From Apoda limacodes (taxonomy: Eukaryota; Arthropoda; Insecta; Lepidoptera; Limacodidae): DNA of 64,000 bases. Below are positions 54,778 to 64,000 of the stretch, piece after piece. The notes below the pieces were generated by a model. It was not told where the DNA came from, did no database searches, and saw only the letters and a list, made by a program, of their open reading frames with translations. The DNA lies in contig OX291551.1 of NCBI GenBank assembly GCA_946406115.1, forward strand, positions 2,418,001 through 2,482,000. Reading direction: 5' to 3'. The position numbers were made by a program, and so were the translations under genes. How positions within the stretch are numbered: the first letter of the stretch is position 1; each line of letters starts with the position of its first letter.

Positions 54778-55007
54778 CTTTCTTACCATAATGTTCTTTT
54801 AACAAAATACGTGCTACTGTGCTATTATATGATAGCAAACGTTTAGCCAAGTCAAGAAAGTTAAAATTTGCGCGCCAACGCTTAAACACTCTCTGTCGCA
54901 AATAAAAAAACTAAATTGTTTTCAGTTATCTCTGTATAATTGAAACAAATATCGTTTTTTTTTCAAGTCGAAATATCCGATCACAATTATCAATAATCGG
55001 TGATTTT

Positions 55008-55406
55008 AAAAGCGATCGAAATGAATACGTGCTCTCGTAGTAAATCAAAAAGCGATCGAAATGAATACGTGTTCTCGTAGTTAGTCTAAAAGCGATCGAA
55101 ATGAATACGTGTTCTCGTAGTAAGTCTAAAAGCGATCGAATTGAATACGTGCTCTTGTAGTAAGGCTAAAAGCGATCGAAATGAACACGTGTTCTCGTAG
55201 TAAGTCTAAAAGCGATCTAAATGAAGACGTGCTCTTGTAGCAAGTCTAAAAGCGATCGAAATGAATACGTGCTCTCGTAGTAAGTCTTAAAGCGATAGGA
55301 ATGAATACGTGTTCTCGTAGTAAGTCTTAAAGCGATCGAAATGAAGACGTGCTCTTGTAGTAAGTCTAAAAGCGAGCGAAATGAATACGTGTTCTCGTAG
55401 TAAGTT
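55008..55406 (+). repeat. 40-bp tandem repeat, ten units
   Basis: Ten units of AAAGCGATCGAAATGAATAC + GTGTTCTCGTAGTAAGTCTA at 40-base spacing, with scattered substitutions (GTGCTCTTG and AAGACG variants alternate irregularly). AGCGATCGAA contains the palindrome CGATCG. Non-coding. Confidence 0.95.
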
Positions 55407-55779
55407 ATTTAATAATACTCGTACCAACTTGTTTGAAATTGTTTAGGACATGGAAACTAGCGCTAGTTGCTGTTCTTATATCTCACTGTAGATTTATCTC
55501 TAGCTATCTCAGTAGGATACTTGTAGATCGCGGCTGGCGTCGCGTCGCAGAGAGGAGGAAGTGTTCACTTGTCCAGTCGTTGCCGTCGCACTACCGCATC
55601 CTTAGTACAGTGACAGAGTTGTCCAAACTTACCACTTTTTTTCCTATTTTAACTGCATTTTAGATTTATAGTCATGAGATTTTTAAGCAAATGATTGCAA
55701 TTTGGACTCCTAGGACAAAGTAACTTTAATTACAATCACAGACGTATCTGCAATAGTGAACAAGGCGTTAAAGGAACGA
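55407..55779. other. Intergenic sequence
   Basis: A 76-codon frame at 55433-55663 was not recognised. Somewhat GC-rich at 55525-55600. Confidence 0.45.
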
Positions 55780-55975
55780 CAGGTTCTTTGAGTAGCGACC
55801 ATGGACTCGAAGATAGGGACGAGTGTCAAGTGGACAGACAAGCTGGTTGAGCCACAGCAAGCCACTGGATGAGGCAGCTCAAAATCGGGCTTAGTGGAAA
55901 CTAATGAGTGAGGTCTAAATTCAGCAGTGGAAGTCTTACACCTTAGATGACAATCACAATGATTATGAACCCTGG
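55780..55975 (+). mobile_element. RTE-type LINE 3' fragment
   Basis: AAGTGGACAGACAAGCTGGT, CCACTGGATGAGGCAGCTCA, AAATCGGGCTTAGTGG, GAGTGAGGTCTAAATTCAGC and AGTGGAAGTCTTACACCTTA follow the order of the C-terminal coding end and tail of the common lepidopteran RTE-like retroposons (W-D/ W-M-x-A-Q-x-R..W..L.EAY..QW). Degenerate, with stops. Confidence 0.55.
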
Positions 55976-57536
55976 GGAGCTATTATGGAAACTAATAAAA
56001 TATTTTTTTTTATTTCGACCATCCGTGTGGGAAACATTCGCAATCCGGTTCCGAAGTTCCAATGAGTTCCTTATAAAAATCATGGTTTAACATGTCGGTA
56101 CTTGCAATAATCGATTACATAGTTATCTATGTAAATATCAAAATTTAAATAGTAACTTTGGGGATCTAATTCACGAATTTGTTGCGTGAACCTTACTGAT
56201 GATGCGGAAGGAAACACACTGGGGGATATGACGTGCAATAAAGGAGACTTATGTCTAGCAGTAAACCAATATAAGCTGGTATGCCGAAGGTAATATATTT
56301 ACGTGTAGTGATCTCGTATATCATACGATTATATATTATATTTACGTGTAGTGTTCCCTTTTAGCATACGGTTACATATTTGTAAGTTGGAAGTTGGTCA
56401 TAGTACTTAGCACGTCCCGCATTCGGTGCTGTAGTGGCGCGGACTGCGCTGTAAATTTCACATGAATAGCACGAACCCAAAACATGATTGAGCGATCCTC
56501 AAACTACATTTTTAAAAGAAGAAAGGTGAATGTTTGATTGTTTGTCACTTTAAAACTCTAAAATGAGCAAGCATATTTTTTTATAATTGAAATATATTTT
56601 AATGATTTTAAATTCTAATGTAGGCTATAATATACAAACTTTCAAAATGTAATAACATTTACAATAGATAACTATGTAGGTAACATTAAAATTGACATTT
56701 GACTTAAACGATATTTATGACTATTAAGCTATTTTAATGATTTACATTGAACTACAAAGTTTTAGGACAAGTTACCGGTGTTGCTCTATCAATGCGGAAT
56801 ACTTTGACCAATTCCGAGTAATAACTAACCCGCCATATCAGTAATTGTATAATTAAATTACCAACTCCTACATAGGAAAGTTAATTTTTACTTACATAGT
56901 TGTTTCAGTGTAGTATTCTGTCGGATATTTACTAGTTTTTACGATATGTTTAATCTTTTAATGTTATTCAATGGTTTTTTTTATCGCTATCTCGGAAAAT
57001 GGTTGGATATGTCTGACGAATAAATATTATCTTTGTATTTTTTTTAGATTATGACGGAGCTCTCATCAATGAGTGTAATCTCTTCATATTTGACACTATA
57101 ATTTTAGATTTGCCTTGGAATGTAGCTATTTAACTTTTTGATTCGAAACACGAATTTAACTATATAAATAGAATAATCGTAGGTATTACTTATTGATTTA
57201 TCAAAATAATGTTTTGTGTTAATTTTAACAATCTTTGAGGGTATCTGTATATATTTTGTTGTAATAATTGTTAATTTTGAATAATGAATGGAGATGCTCG
57301 ACTAAGTAATGGAAGTAATTTTTTTACTTTGATAAAAATATATTTGTAATGGTTTCCGCAAAATAGGTATGTAATTTTACTGTTAATGTGCCAATATAAA
57401 TGTCAGGTACCTAAAATATTCAAAGGTAGCATTCAAATACACTGTCTGTTTTTCTCATGTATTTTTGACACAGAAACTAATAATGACATTTTTGTAAATT
57501 GCATGTCAAAAGGAAAAATTTAAAATATTTGTAGAA
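55976..57536. other. AT-rich intergenic sequence
   Basis: No gene or repeat family recognised. Two similar 'TATTTACGTGTAGTG..CATACGATTA/CATACGGTTA' stretches at 56294 and 56338 form a loose local duplication. Confidence 0.5.
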
Positions 57537-57608
57537 AATTGTAAGAGGAGTATAATTGTAAGAGGAGTATAATTGTAAGAGGAGTATAATTGTAAGAGGA
57601 GTATAATT
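57537..57608 (+). repeat. 17-bp tandem repeat, four identical copies
   Basis: AATTGTAAGAGGAGTAT repeated four times without change, so recently amplified. Confidence 0.95.
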
Positions 57609-57921
57609 CTCGTTTGGTTCATATAGAGCAGTTTGAAGGAGCGTTTGGCGTCAGGAAATAGTTATTTCGAGATATTGATACTATTGTTTGATTGACAACA
57701 TTTATGTATGAAAAGTAACCGCAAAGAATATGATGAAATAAATTATCTTTATTGCACAATTTACTAACGAAATACTATAAAAAGCTTGGATAAAAAAGTA
57801 CAAACAGGCGACCTTATCGCGATCTCTACTAGGCAAACCTATAGTTAGAGGAAATCACAAAAAGAAGTAGGTGGTGCGATGTCGAATTTTTTTAATTATT
57901 AAAAAATTTATTATTTAGATA

Positions 57922-58157
57922 CGTCAGTAATGGCCTAGGGGTTTCGATTTCACCTTGTATTCTGAGGGATGGTGGTAAGAGCCTTGTGAATAACAATGAG
58001 TATTTTACTTAATTTCTCAAGTACATTAATTTTTCACACTACGAGTTTCTCAGTTAAGGAAAACATTGTAAGGGAACCAGCATAGGTCATCCCTTATCAT
58101 CGCCAGTGAGGGTAGGCCGTGCGCCAACAGTAGGGACGTATGAGGCTGGTAAAGAAG
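57922..58157 (+). mobile_element. tRNA-derived SINE, degraded copy
   Basis: GTCAGTAATGGCCTAGGGGTTTC is the A-box head; the B box is decayed. The body AACAATGAGTATTTTACTTA..TCTCAAGTACATTAATTTTT and tail GGTAGGCCGTGCGCCAACAG match the SINE at 34.7 kb. Confidence 0.7.
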
Positions 58158-58465
58158 AAGAAAATATGTATTTAATTTAGTAATATGTAACAAACTCAAT
58201 TTTATGAACTATTTGAACTAGGAATGATTTTGACCGATACCCCATAGTGTGGATATCAGAAAGGTTAAAGTTATTCTATCTTTTAAGTGCAGACTTTGCG
58301 AGTTTATAGCATTCAAAATTAAATTTTCTCCAAATTTAAGATCTAGAGTTTTAAAAATCTGGTATTAATCACAACTCTATTATGTACCATATTGAAACTC
58401 AGTTGTAATTACAAAAAAATAGAAGTTTGAGAATCTTAGTGTAATTTAAGGAATGTGACAACAAT

Positions 58466-58615
58466 TGCGTCGGTCGCGCAGCAGGGATGTTGCGCGCGAT
58501 CCACTGTGCGCCGCCGGCCCGCCCCGCGCCGCCTACACTCTCTGCCAGCTCCCACAGTGCAGAGCAGCACCAGCTAGACAACTTCCTGCCCGCTTGCGGT
58601 CGTCATGACTTGCGG
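58466..58615. other. GC- and CpG-rich island of about 150 bp
   Basis: CGTCGGTCGCGCAGCAGG, GCGCCGCCGGCCCGCCCC and GCGCCGCCTACACTCTC stand out sharply from AT-rich flanks. Open frames exist on both strands (minus 58399-58581), as GC-rich DNA has few stops, but none is recognised. Could be a promoter/first exon, an enhancer or an old repeat. Confidence 0.5.
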
Positions 58616-59064
58616 GCTATTTATCATTGATATCGCACATCTACATAATTTAACAAAAGATTGCAATAACAATAAACACCGCTTCTTCAGTTTACTGACT
58701 GTAAGAAAGTTAATTTCAGTTATTTTTAATCACATAATATAAAATTATTTTATTGTGTGCCTGACTATAGAATCATGCAAATATCATTCAAGAATCCATT
58801 TATAGGAAAATCAAGATGGTTTTATGAGATCCTATGATAATTTTGTATAATAATAATTTATTTATACGTAGATATTTATAATAACATTTTAAAACAATAA
58901 GGCCGTAGTGTACAGTTAGTATACATAATAATCTATTTAAATTCTATATACATATATTAAACCAATATTACGTATTGAAAGCTCCATCCTTCCTTACCTT
59001 CCGAACACTTTACAAAAAAGAGGCCAGCTCCAATAAGTAAATAAAATTAATTATATTTAATAAA
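58616..59064. other. AT-rich intergenic sequence
   Basis: Nothing recognised. Confidence 0.5.
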
Positions 59065-59290
59065 TCAACCAAGCGCAAGTTGTAAGCACCATTCATTATC
59101 TATAAAAAAAATTCGTTTGTTTTATAGGAGCCCCCTTAATTTTTTTTTTATTCTGTTTTTTAGTATTTGTTGTTGTAGCGGCAACAGAACATCTTCTGTA
59201 AAAATTTCAACTGTCTAACTATCACGGTTCATGAGATACAGCCTGGTGACAGACGGACAGCAAGTCTTAGTAATAGCGTCCCGTTTTGTA
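59065..59290 (+). repeat. Family E repeat, degraded
   Basis: CCAAGCGCAAGTTGTAAGC..., TTTTAGTATTTGTTGTTGTAG, GCGGCAACAGAACATCTTC and CACGGTTCATGAGATACAGC match the copy at 2243-2515 nearly base for base in the middle. Confidence 0.7.
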
Positions 59291-59599
59291 TCCTTTTTTT
59301 CTTGTCAACGAAAACGTCCTGCCAAAAGACTGCATACGAGTCCTGCGAGCAAGACGTGGTTTCTATAGAAATCATAACTAGTCCTACCAGAAGTACGGTA
59401 ACCATGACTTTAATTGTTTACTCGCCAAAAGTCGCCAACATTTGATCAGTGTTTATAAAAATTAAAACTCAAAGTATTAAATAACGAAAAACTTTAAAAT
59501 TTCAAATACAATAAATATAAGACATCAACCAATATTATAATGAAATAAAGATTAGTAACGTTGATACTTAGTAATAATTTTCCGTCTCTAAAAAAAAAG

Positions 59600-60232
59600 A
59601 AAAACCGGCCAAGTGCGAGTTGGACTCGCGCACCGAGGGTTCCGTTCCTACAACCACTTGAGTAATCTACAAACACACATAAAAATATTTTTATATTTGA
59701 GTTGATTGAAGAAAGTTAAATTGCGGTTTACGATAAAAAAAAAATCAAATTACTAGATCTTGTTCAAATCAATTTTCGGTGGAAGTTTGCATGGTAATGT
59801 ACATAATTTTTTTTTTTTAGTTTTATCATTCTCTTATTTTAGAAGTTACAGGGTGGGGAGACTCACATTTTACTACTCTGGAAGTGTCTATCGCGCAAAC
59901 TATTCAGTTTTAAAAAAATGATATTAGAAACCTCAAGATGATTTTTGAAGACCTATCCATAGATATCCCACACGTAAGGGTTTGATGAAAAAAACTTTTT
60001 GAGTGTCAGTTCTAAGTATGGGGAACCCCAAAAATTTATTCTTTTTTTTTCTATTTTTGTGTGAAAATCTTAATGCGGTTCACAGAATACATCTACCTAA
60101 CAAATTGCAACAGTATAGTTCTTATAGTTTCGGAAAAAAGTGGCTGTGACATACGGACGGACAGACAGACAGACATGACGAATCTATAAGGGTTCCGTTT
60201 TTTGCCATTTGGCTACGGAACCTAAAAAAGGA
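59600..60232 (+). repeat. Family E repeat, longest copy with both inverted ends
   Basis: Begins CCGGCCAAGTGCGAGTTGGA..CGCGCACCGAGGGTTCCGTT and ends GACGGACAGACAGACAGACA..AAGGGTTCCGTTTTTTGCCA..GGCTACGGAACC. GGTTCCGT near the start and ACGGAACC at the end form the inverted termini. About 630 bases, no ORF of note. Confidence 0.7.
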
Positions 60233-61199
60233 ACACAACTCGAAAGGGATTGAAAACAAAATTATTCAATTGGAGACGTATGAATATGGTAAGCAACTTT
60301 ATTATCTTGTAAAACTCTAGGTACAATGCCAAATGTTTTATAAAGATCATAGTTTGTGCAAAAATGTTGGCGACAACAGTACTTCCGGAACTACTCAAAG
60401 TCCTGCTGGCAGGACTCCGGGATTAAACGTTTTTACTCAGATTTCATGTTTTACAAAAATTCTATTAATCACTGGACCATCTTTAGTAAATTAAATTAGT
60501 CTTAGAACTGCTTTGATATAATATACATTTTATTGTTACTATTAAATTATACTGTGTCACCGCTGTGACCGAATTGCCTTACATCATCTTCCCCTCGGAC
60601 TTATTGCTTCAACAATACTCTCTATGGACCAACATTACATCGTTAGGTTGTGATGCTAAACGCGGAAGTTAGCGTTTTGAGACTCATAAAATCATTAAAG
60701 ATATTTATAGGAAACGTCTGTAGTTGTGAATAACGTTAAAGGACTAAGGAACATTTTCTTCATGTGTTAGTGGACGATACTGCTCAACAAACTGTTCGCT
60801 AGGACTACTCTCAGTTATCTTTAGATGAAGTGTGCGTTATTCAAGCCACCATTGACCTAATAAGCATAAAGTAAAACATAAATTCCGCAATAGAATATGG
60901 AATGAAATAAACTTACCGACATACCTACCACAAATATTACCAAACTGAAGTTATAGTATGTACCAGCCCAGGCTTAACTGTTCGGCCACTATTCCTCCAC
61001 GTTGTGACGAAGCAGCCAATTGCTTTTATTTTAGTACATAGACTTTTATGCCGAGCGATAGTTGTCACTGAAATAGTTTTAGGTATTGGTTGAAGGTGTC
61101 ATGGGGCACTATATTTTTACGTCGCAACGGATCAACGGGATGATTTGCTTTTTGGCAGTAGAGTAGCTGAAGTGACAAAGAGTTACATGAATACTTTTG
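60233..61199. other. Intergenic sequence
   Basis: No gene recognised. At 61115-61140, ACGTCGCAACGGATCAACGG is a scrap of the repeat that gave rise to the 33-bp array at 12.1 kb. Confidence 0.45.
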
Positions 61200-61253
61200 A
61201 TCTCGATTAATCATGAAATTAAGCGCTGGCGAAGCTGCAGGCAAAGGCTAGTT
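61195..61253 (+). mobile_element. Helitron-like 3' end scrap
   Basis: CGATTAATCATGAAATTAAG, CGCTGGCGAAGCTGCAGGCA and AAGGCTAGTTT: the CTAGT-type terminal portion only. Confidence 0.45.
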
Positions 61254-61284
61254 TTGAAATAGGTTTATTACTTTCATAATAAAC

Positions 61285-61690
61285 ACAAACTAAAACTCAA
61301 ACTCAATCTTTTTTATTCAAATAGACTTATAAACAGCACTTTTGAATCGTCAGTTTAATTATTAATCAAAAAAATTACCACCAGTTCGGAATGATTTACT
61401 GCCGAGAAGAACCGGCAAGAAACTCAGCAGTACATCTTTATATTTTATCAACTTCATATTAAAATACAATATAGCCTAACACTAGGTAATAACATAAAAT
61501 ACAATGTTTTAATTTGAAAAATATAACAAAAGCCCCAATACAAATACAAATAATTTAAGTTTCAATTTTTCCAAGCATTTTTATCATTATGTATTTATCA
61601 ACTTTGTAATAGCTTTTTATCATTAAACTGTCTTTGACATATATTTTAAATTTATTTGAGGGTAAATTAACAACATGTTCTGGAATTTAA
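61285..61690 (-). pseudogene. Family D non-LTR 3' end
   Basis: Plus-strand TTTTATTCAAATAGACTTAT..CTTTTGAATCGTCA and CGAGAAGAACCGGCAAGAAA are the D 3' UTR. From about 61680 to 61570 the minus strand encodes the D terminus LPSNKFKIYVKDSLMIK, SYYKVDKYIMIKM, corresponding to SISKFKSFIKQVLCKKVYYN and DYVNDK in the 27-kb copy. Broken by frameshifts at the very end. Confidence 0.7.
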
Positions 61691-61737
61691 TGTTAGGTCA
61701 CAAACAAAACCCGATAAATATTTTTACCAATTGTGAC

Positions 61738-61835
61738 TTTTTGTCCCCCCGACAGGGACTTGATCCCAGGACCTTGGACCATTACACCTCTTTAGTTGTC
61801 GCAACTGGGCTGCCAAGGATTACCTTGTCTAATAG
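61738..61835 (-). mobile_element. Possible tRNA-derived SINE fragment
   Basis: On the minus strand, GGGATCAAGTCCC resembles a degraded B box and CCTTGGCAGCCCAGTTGCG a head region. Weak evidence; limits uncertain. Confidence 0.35.
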
Positions 61836-62645
61836 ATAAACTTCTATCTTTGACTTGTGTCTGAGGCAGCATTTCAACATCAGCAAATAATTGCTCCTGT
61901 TGTCTGTTACGTTTCTGTTAACATCAATTCAAATACATAAATAGCAATTTTAATTAACTGTTAGTCAAAGCTTGTGTGTGTATTGCTCTTCAACATAGAG
62001 AGAGGTTAACTAGGTAACCCTTGTTAAGTCTTTTGACAAGCCAAAGATGCTGTGAAAGTAAAATTATTTTATACAATCATTTCAAAACAAATTATGATAA
62101 AGAAAATTCAACAAAGAGCCGTGATGATGGTTGGTTTCATCATCACTGAAGGTAATTGTGATAGTTATTGCATTTACACATAATGCCTAGCTTTTATTGG
62201 GCTATTCACTGATGACACTACTGTGTCTAGTTTTTATTATTTACCAAAACACAATGACAGAGATTGCAAGGAAGCCAAAAAAAGCATTTTCTTGTCTCAG
62301 ACAAATTATGAAGTTATAGAACGCTGTTTTAATTAGATGTTGTAGACCATTTTCAATGATTACAATCATCATCATCATTTGCTCACAGCTGAGGGTCTCC
62401 GTGATCTTAAGGACAGCCAGCTTTATCAGCGTTTGTTGTGGTTGGTGACCTCCTTCGCCATGTCCGGCCAGCGAGTTGACGATCCGTCTCGTATTCTTTT
62501 ACCTGCCACGTGCTCAACGACTTAAAAGACGAAGATTTCCTAAATTGACTGACTCCCGTGGCTACGTGCCCTGAAGTATTTTAGGAGGCATAGCATACAG
62601 ATAGGCGAAAGACTTGTTTTTTATTAATATATAAAAAATGAAAAA
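61836..62645. other. Intergenic sequence
   Basis: At 62365-62580, ATCATCATCATCATTTGCTC..GTTGGTGACCTCCTTCGCCA..CGGCCAGCG looks like an unidentified dispersed repeat (GC-richer, starting at an ATC microsatellite). No gene. Confidence 0.4.
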
Positions 62646-62860
62646 AAACCAAGATTTTTTTTATTCAAATGGGTTTCCAGGAAAACTTTTAAATCGTCAA
62701 GAAAAAAAAACAGCAATTTGTTTTACAACCTAATGGTTTATTGCCAGCATCCAATAGTTACTTTTTGTAAAACTACAAACTTTAAAACATAATATACAGT
62801 CAACTAATAAATACATAGTTTTTATTAAAACACTTAAAAAACAAGCTTTACAGTGTAAAA
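62646..62860 (-). mobile_element. Family D 3' UTR relic
   Basis: TTTTATTCAAATGGGTTTCC..AACTTTTAAATCGTCAAG and TTTATTGCCAGCATCC..AATAGTTACTTTTTGTAAAA follow the D 3' UTR order in degraded form. Confidence 0.5.
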
Positions 62861-63659
62861 AGTTAAATTACAAAAAAAAAACAAAATAAATCAAATATTA
62901 TACATTAATAAATCACTTACACTATATAGTATCAATGATAATGTAATCTTACTGGTAAATTCAAAAGAAGTTTCTAAGTTGGGGCACAGCGGAAACTCGC
63001 TCCCCGCTTGAAAAATAAAAGAAGGGCATAGCGAGTACTCGCCAGAATGAGCAGCCCGAACTGGGTCTACTGACCTGCTACGGTAGACCTACTACAGACG
63101 GAGTACCTACTACCATATGGTTTGAGGAACTCCTTCTTAGAGGAAACCAAGGTCAAATAACTCTGACATTGGTCTAAGCGTAGCGTTGTGTTTTTGGCTG
63201 TGAGTAAGGTGTATGGGCGTAGCCAGGAATATCCAACTGACTGCCCCTCCTAATACATTTCCAAGGGCTGGCTACAGCTATGGCGACGGCCGGAGCTCGA
63301 GAAAATTCAATTCATGGACAGCGGGAGAGCTGCGGTGCTCGGTACTACCATTAATCGGCGTAGACACGTCGTGCTGGAGTAGTGGTAGGCGAGACCTGGT
63401 TTCTCCTCTTGTGTTGGAATGGAAACCATGCAATACTGGTCCCCTCGTACTATTTGAAATTGGTAGGTGCTTGAAAAAGTTCGCAGAAACTGAACAGAAG
63501 ATGAAAGTGGAAAAACTGTTAGGGCTGGGAGCAGCCTGATTAAACGTGGATCATGACACATGGTACTGTAGATGATTTTCAATTATCTTGTTTGAAATTA
63601 TTTTTAAGCTTGCCGAAAAAACATTCAGACTAAACAAAAAAACAACAAAACTACTTACT
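62861..63659. other. Sequence with an unrecognised open frame
   Basis: From 62980 to 63540 the DNA is GC-richer than its flanks. A 108-codon frame at 63213-63539 (MGVARNIQLTAPPNTFPRAG..CLKKFAETEQKMKVEKLLGL) has no domain I know; the TGGGCGTAGCCAGGA opening is itself reminiscent of a dispersed repeat. Probably an unclassified element. Confidence 0.4.
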
Positions 63660-64000
63660 CATTTGTTACTTTTCAAAGTGTACTAACGACAATAGGAAAA
63701 TAAACTCGTTACCTTCTGTTGGACTGCTTACTCTGCTGTTACTTTTGTAAGTGTCTGTACTAACGATAATGGGAAACAGAACTCCTAACCAACTGTTGGA
63801 CTGCTTACTCTGCTGTTACTTTTGTAAGTGTCTGTACCAACGATAATGGGAACAAAACTCCTTACCAACTGTCGGACTACTTACTCTTCTGTTACTTTTG
63901 TAAGTGTCTGTACTAACGATAATGGGAAACAGAACTCCTTACCAACTGTCAGACTACTTACTCTTCTGTTACTTTTGTAAGTGTCTGTACTAACGACAAT
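63660..64000 (+). repeat. 77-bp tandem array running off the window edge
   Basis: GTTACTTTTGTAAGTGTCTG landmarks at 63738, 63815, 63891 and 63968, with a diverged first unit at 63665. Each unit ends GACTACTTACTCTTCT. At least 4.5 units, continuing past 64000. Confidence 0.95.

Noticed and set aside
63213..63582. 108- and 91-codon frames on opposite strands
   Set aside because: No family signature, and the region looks like an unclassified dispersed repeat.

Overview
This is an AT-rich, repeat-laden stretch of insect nuclear DNA, almost certainly from a moth or butterfly (Lepidoptera). The support is the single recognisable host gene, an arthropod sloppy-paired (FoxG) fork head gene without introns, and a repeat complement typical of Lepidoptera: non-LTR retrotransposons with short poly(A) or microsatellite 3' tails, Helitron-like elements ending in CTAGT, tRNA-derived SINEs, and a repeat with GGTTCCGT / ACGGAACC ends. 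Species cannot be told from the sequence. There are no bacterial-style operons, CRISPR arrays or rRNA genes, and I found no intact tRNA gene.

Layout. 0-4 kb: two pieces of a non-LTR element (family A) in permuted order, then a small LTR-retrotransposon remnant with both LTRs and a target-site duplication. 4-9 kb: a candidate TATA/Inr promoter with a tiny ORF, a 46-bp satellite of about 27 units with higher-order structure, and a 2.7-kb block of degenerate repeats. 12-23 kb: minisatellites (33 bp; two separate arrays of one 36-bp family), broken non-LTR elements of three families (C, A, B) and a mariner-like relic. 23-29 kb: A, D and Helitron-like fragments and a possible 35-nt microexon. 29.8-34.0 kb: the cleanest part, holding the slp gene with its core promoter and poly(A) signal. 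34-52 kb: dense repeats, including the longest open reading frame (545 codons, family A reverse transcriptase) and a fourth A copy carrying a nested DNA transposon and a SINE piece. 52-64 kb: SINEs, Helitron ends, minisatellites, a GC-rich island, D-family 3' ends and a 77-bp array running off the edge.

How it works together: slp is the only gene I believe serves the organism here. It encodes a segmentation and neurogenic transcription factor with an N-terminal Groucho-binding motif. The long non-coding flanks are the kind of territory in which its enhancers would lie, but I cannot point to one. Everything else coding-like is mobile-element protein, nearly all of it broken. I did not find a convincing new multi-gene system. 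The best unexplained items are a short retroposon with a 12-bp target duplication (50.2 kb), the microexon candidate (26.5 kb), a terminal-inverted-repeat element nested in a LINE (47.1-48.0 kb), the higher-order 46-bp satellite, and a mobile-element-type protein relic with a GLARDDGKRP motif (43.3-43.8 kb). Family letters A-E are labels local to this annotation.
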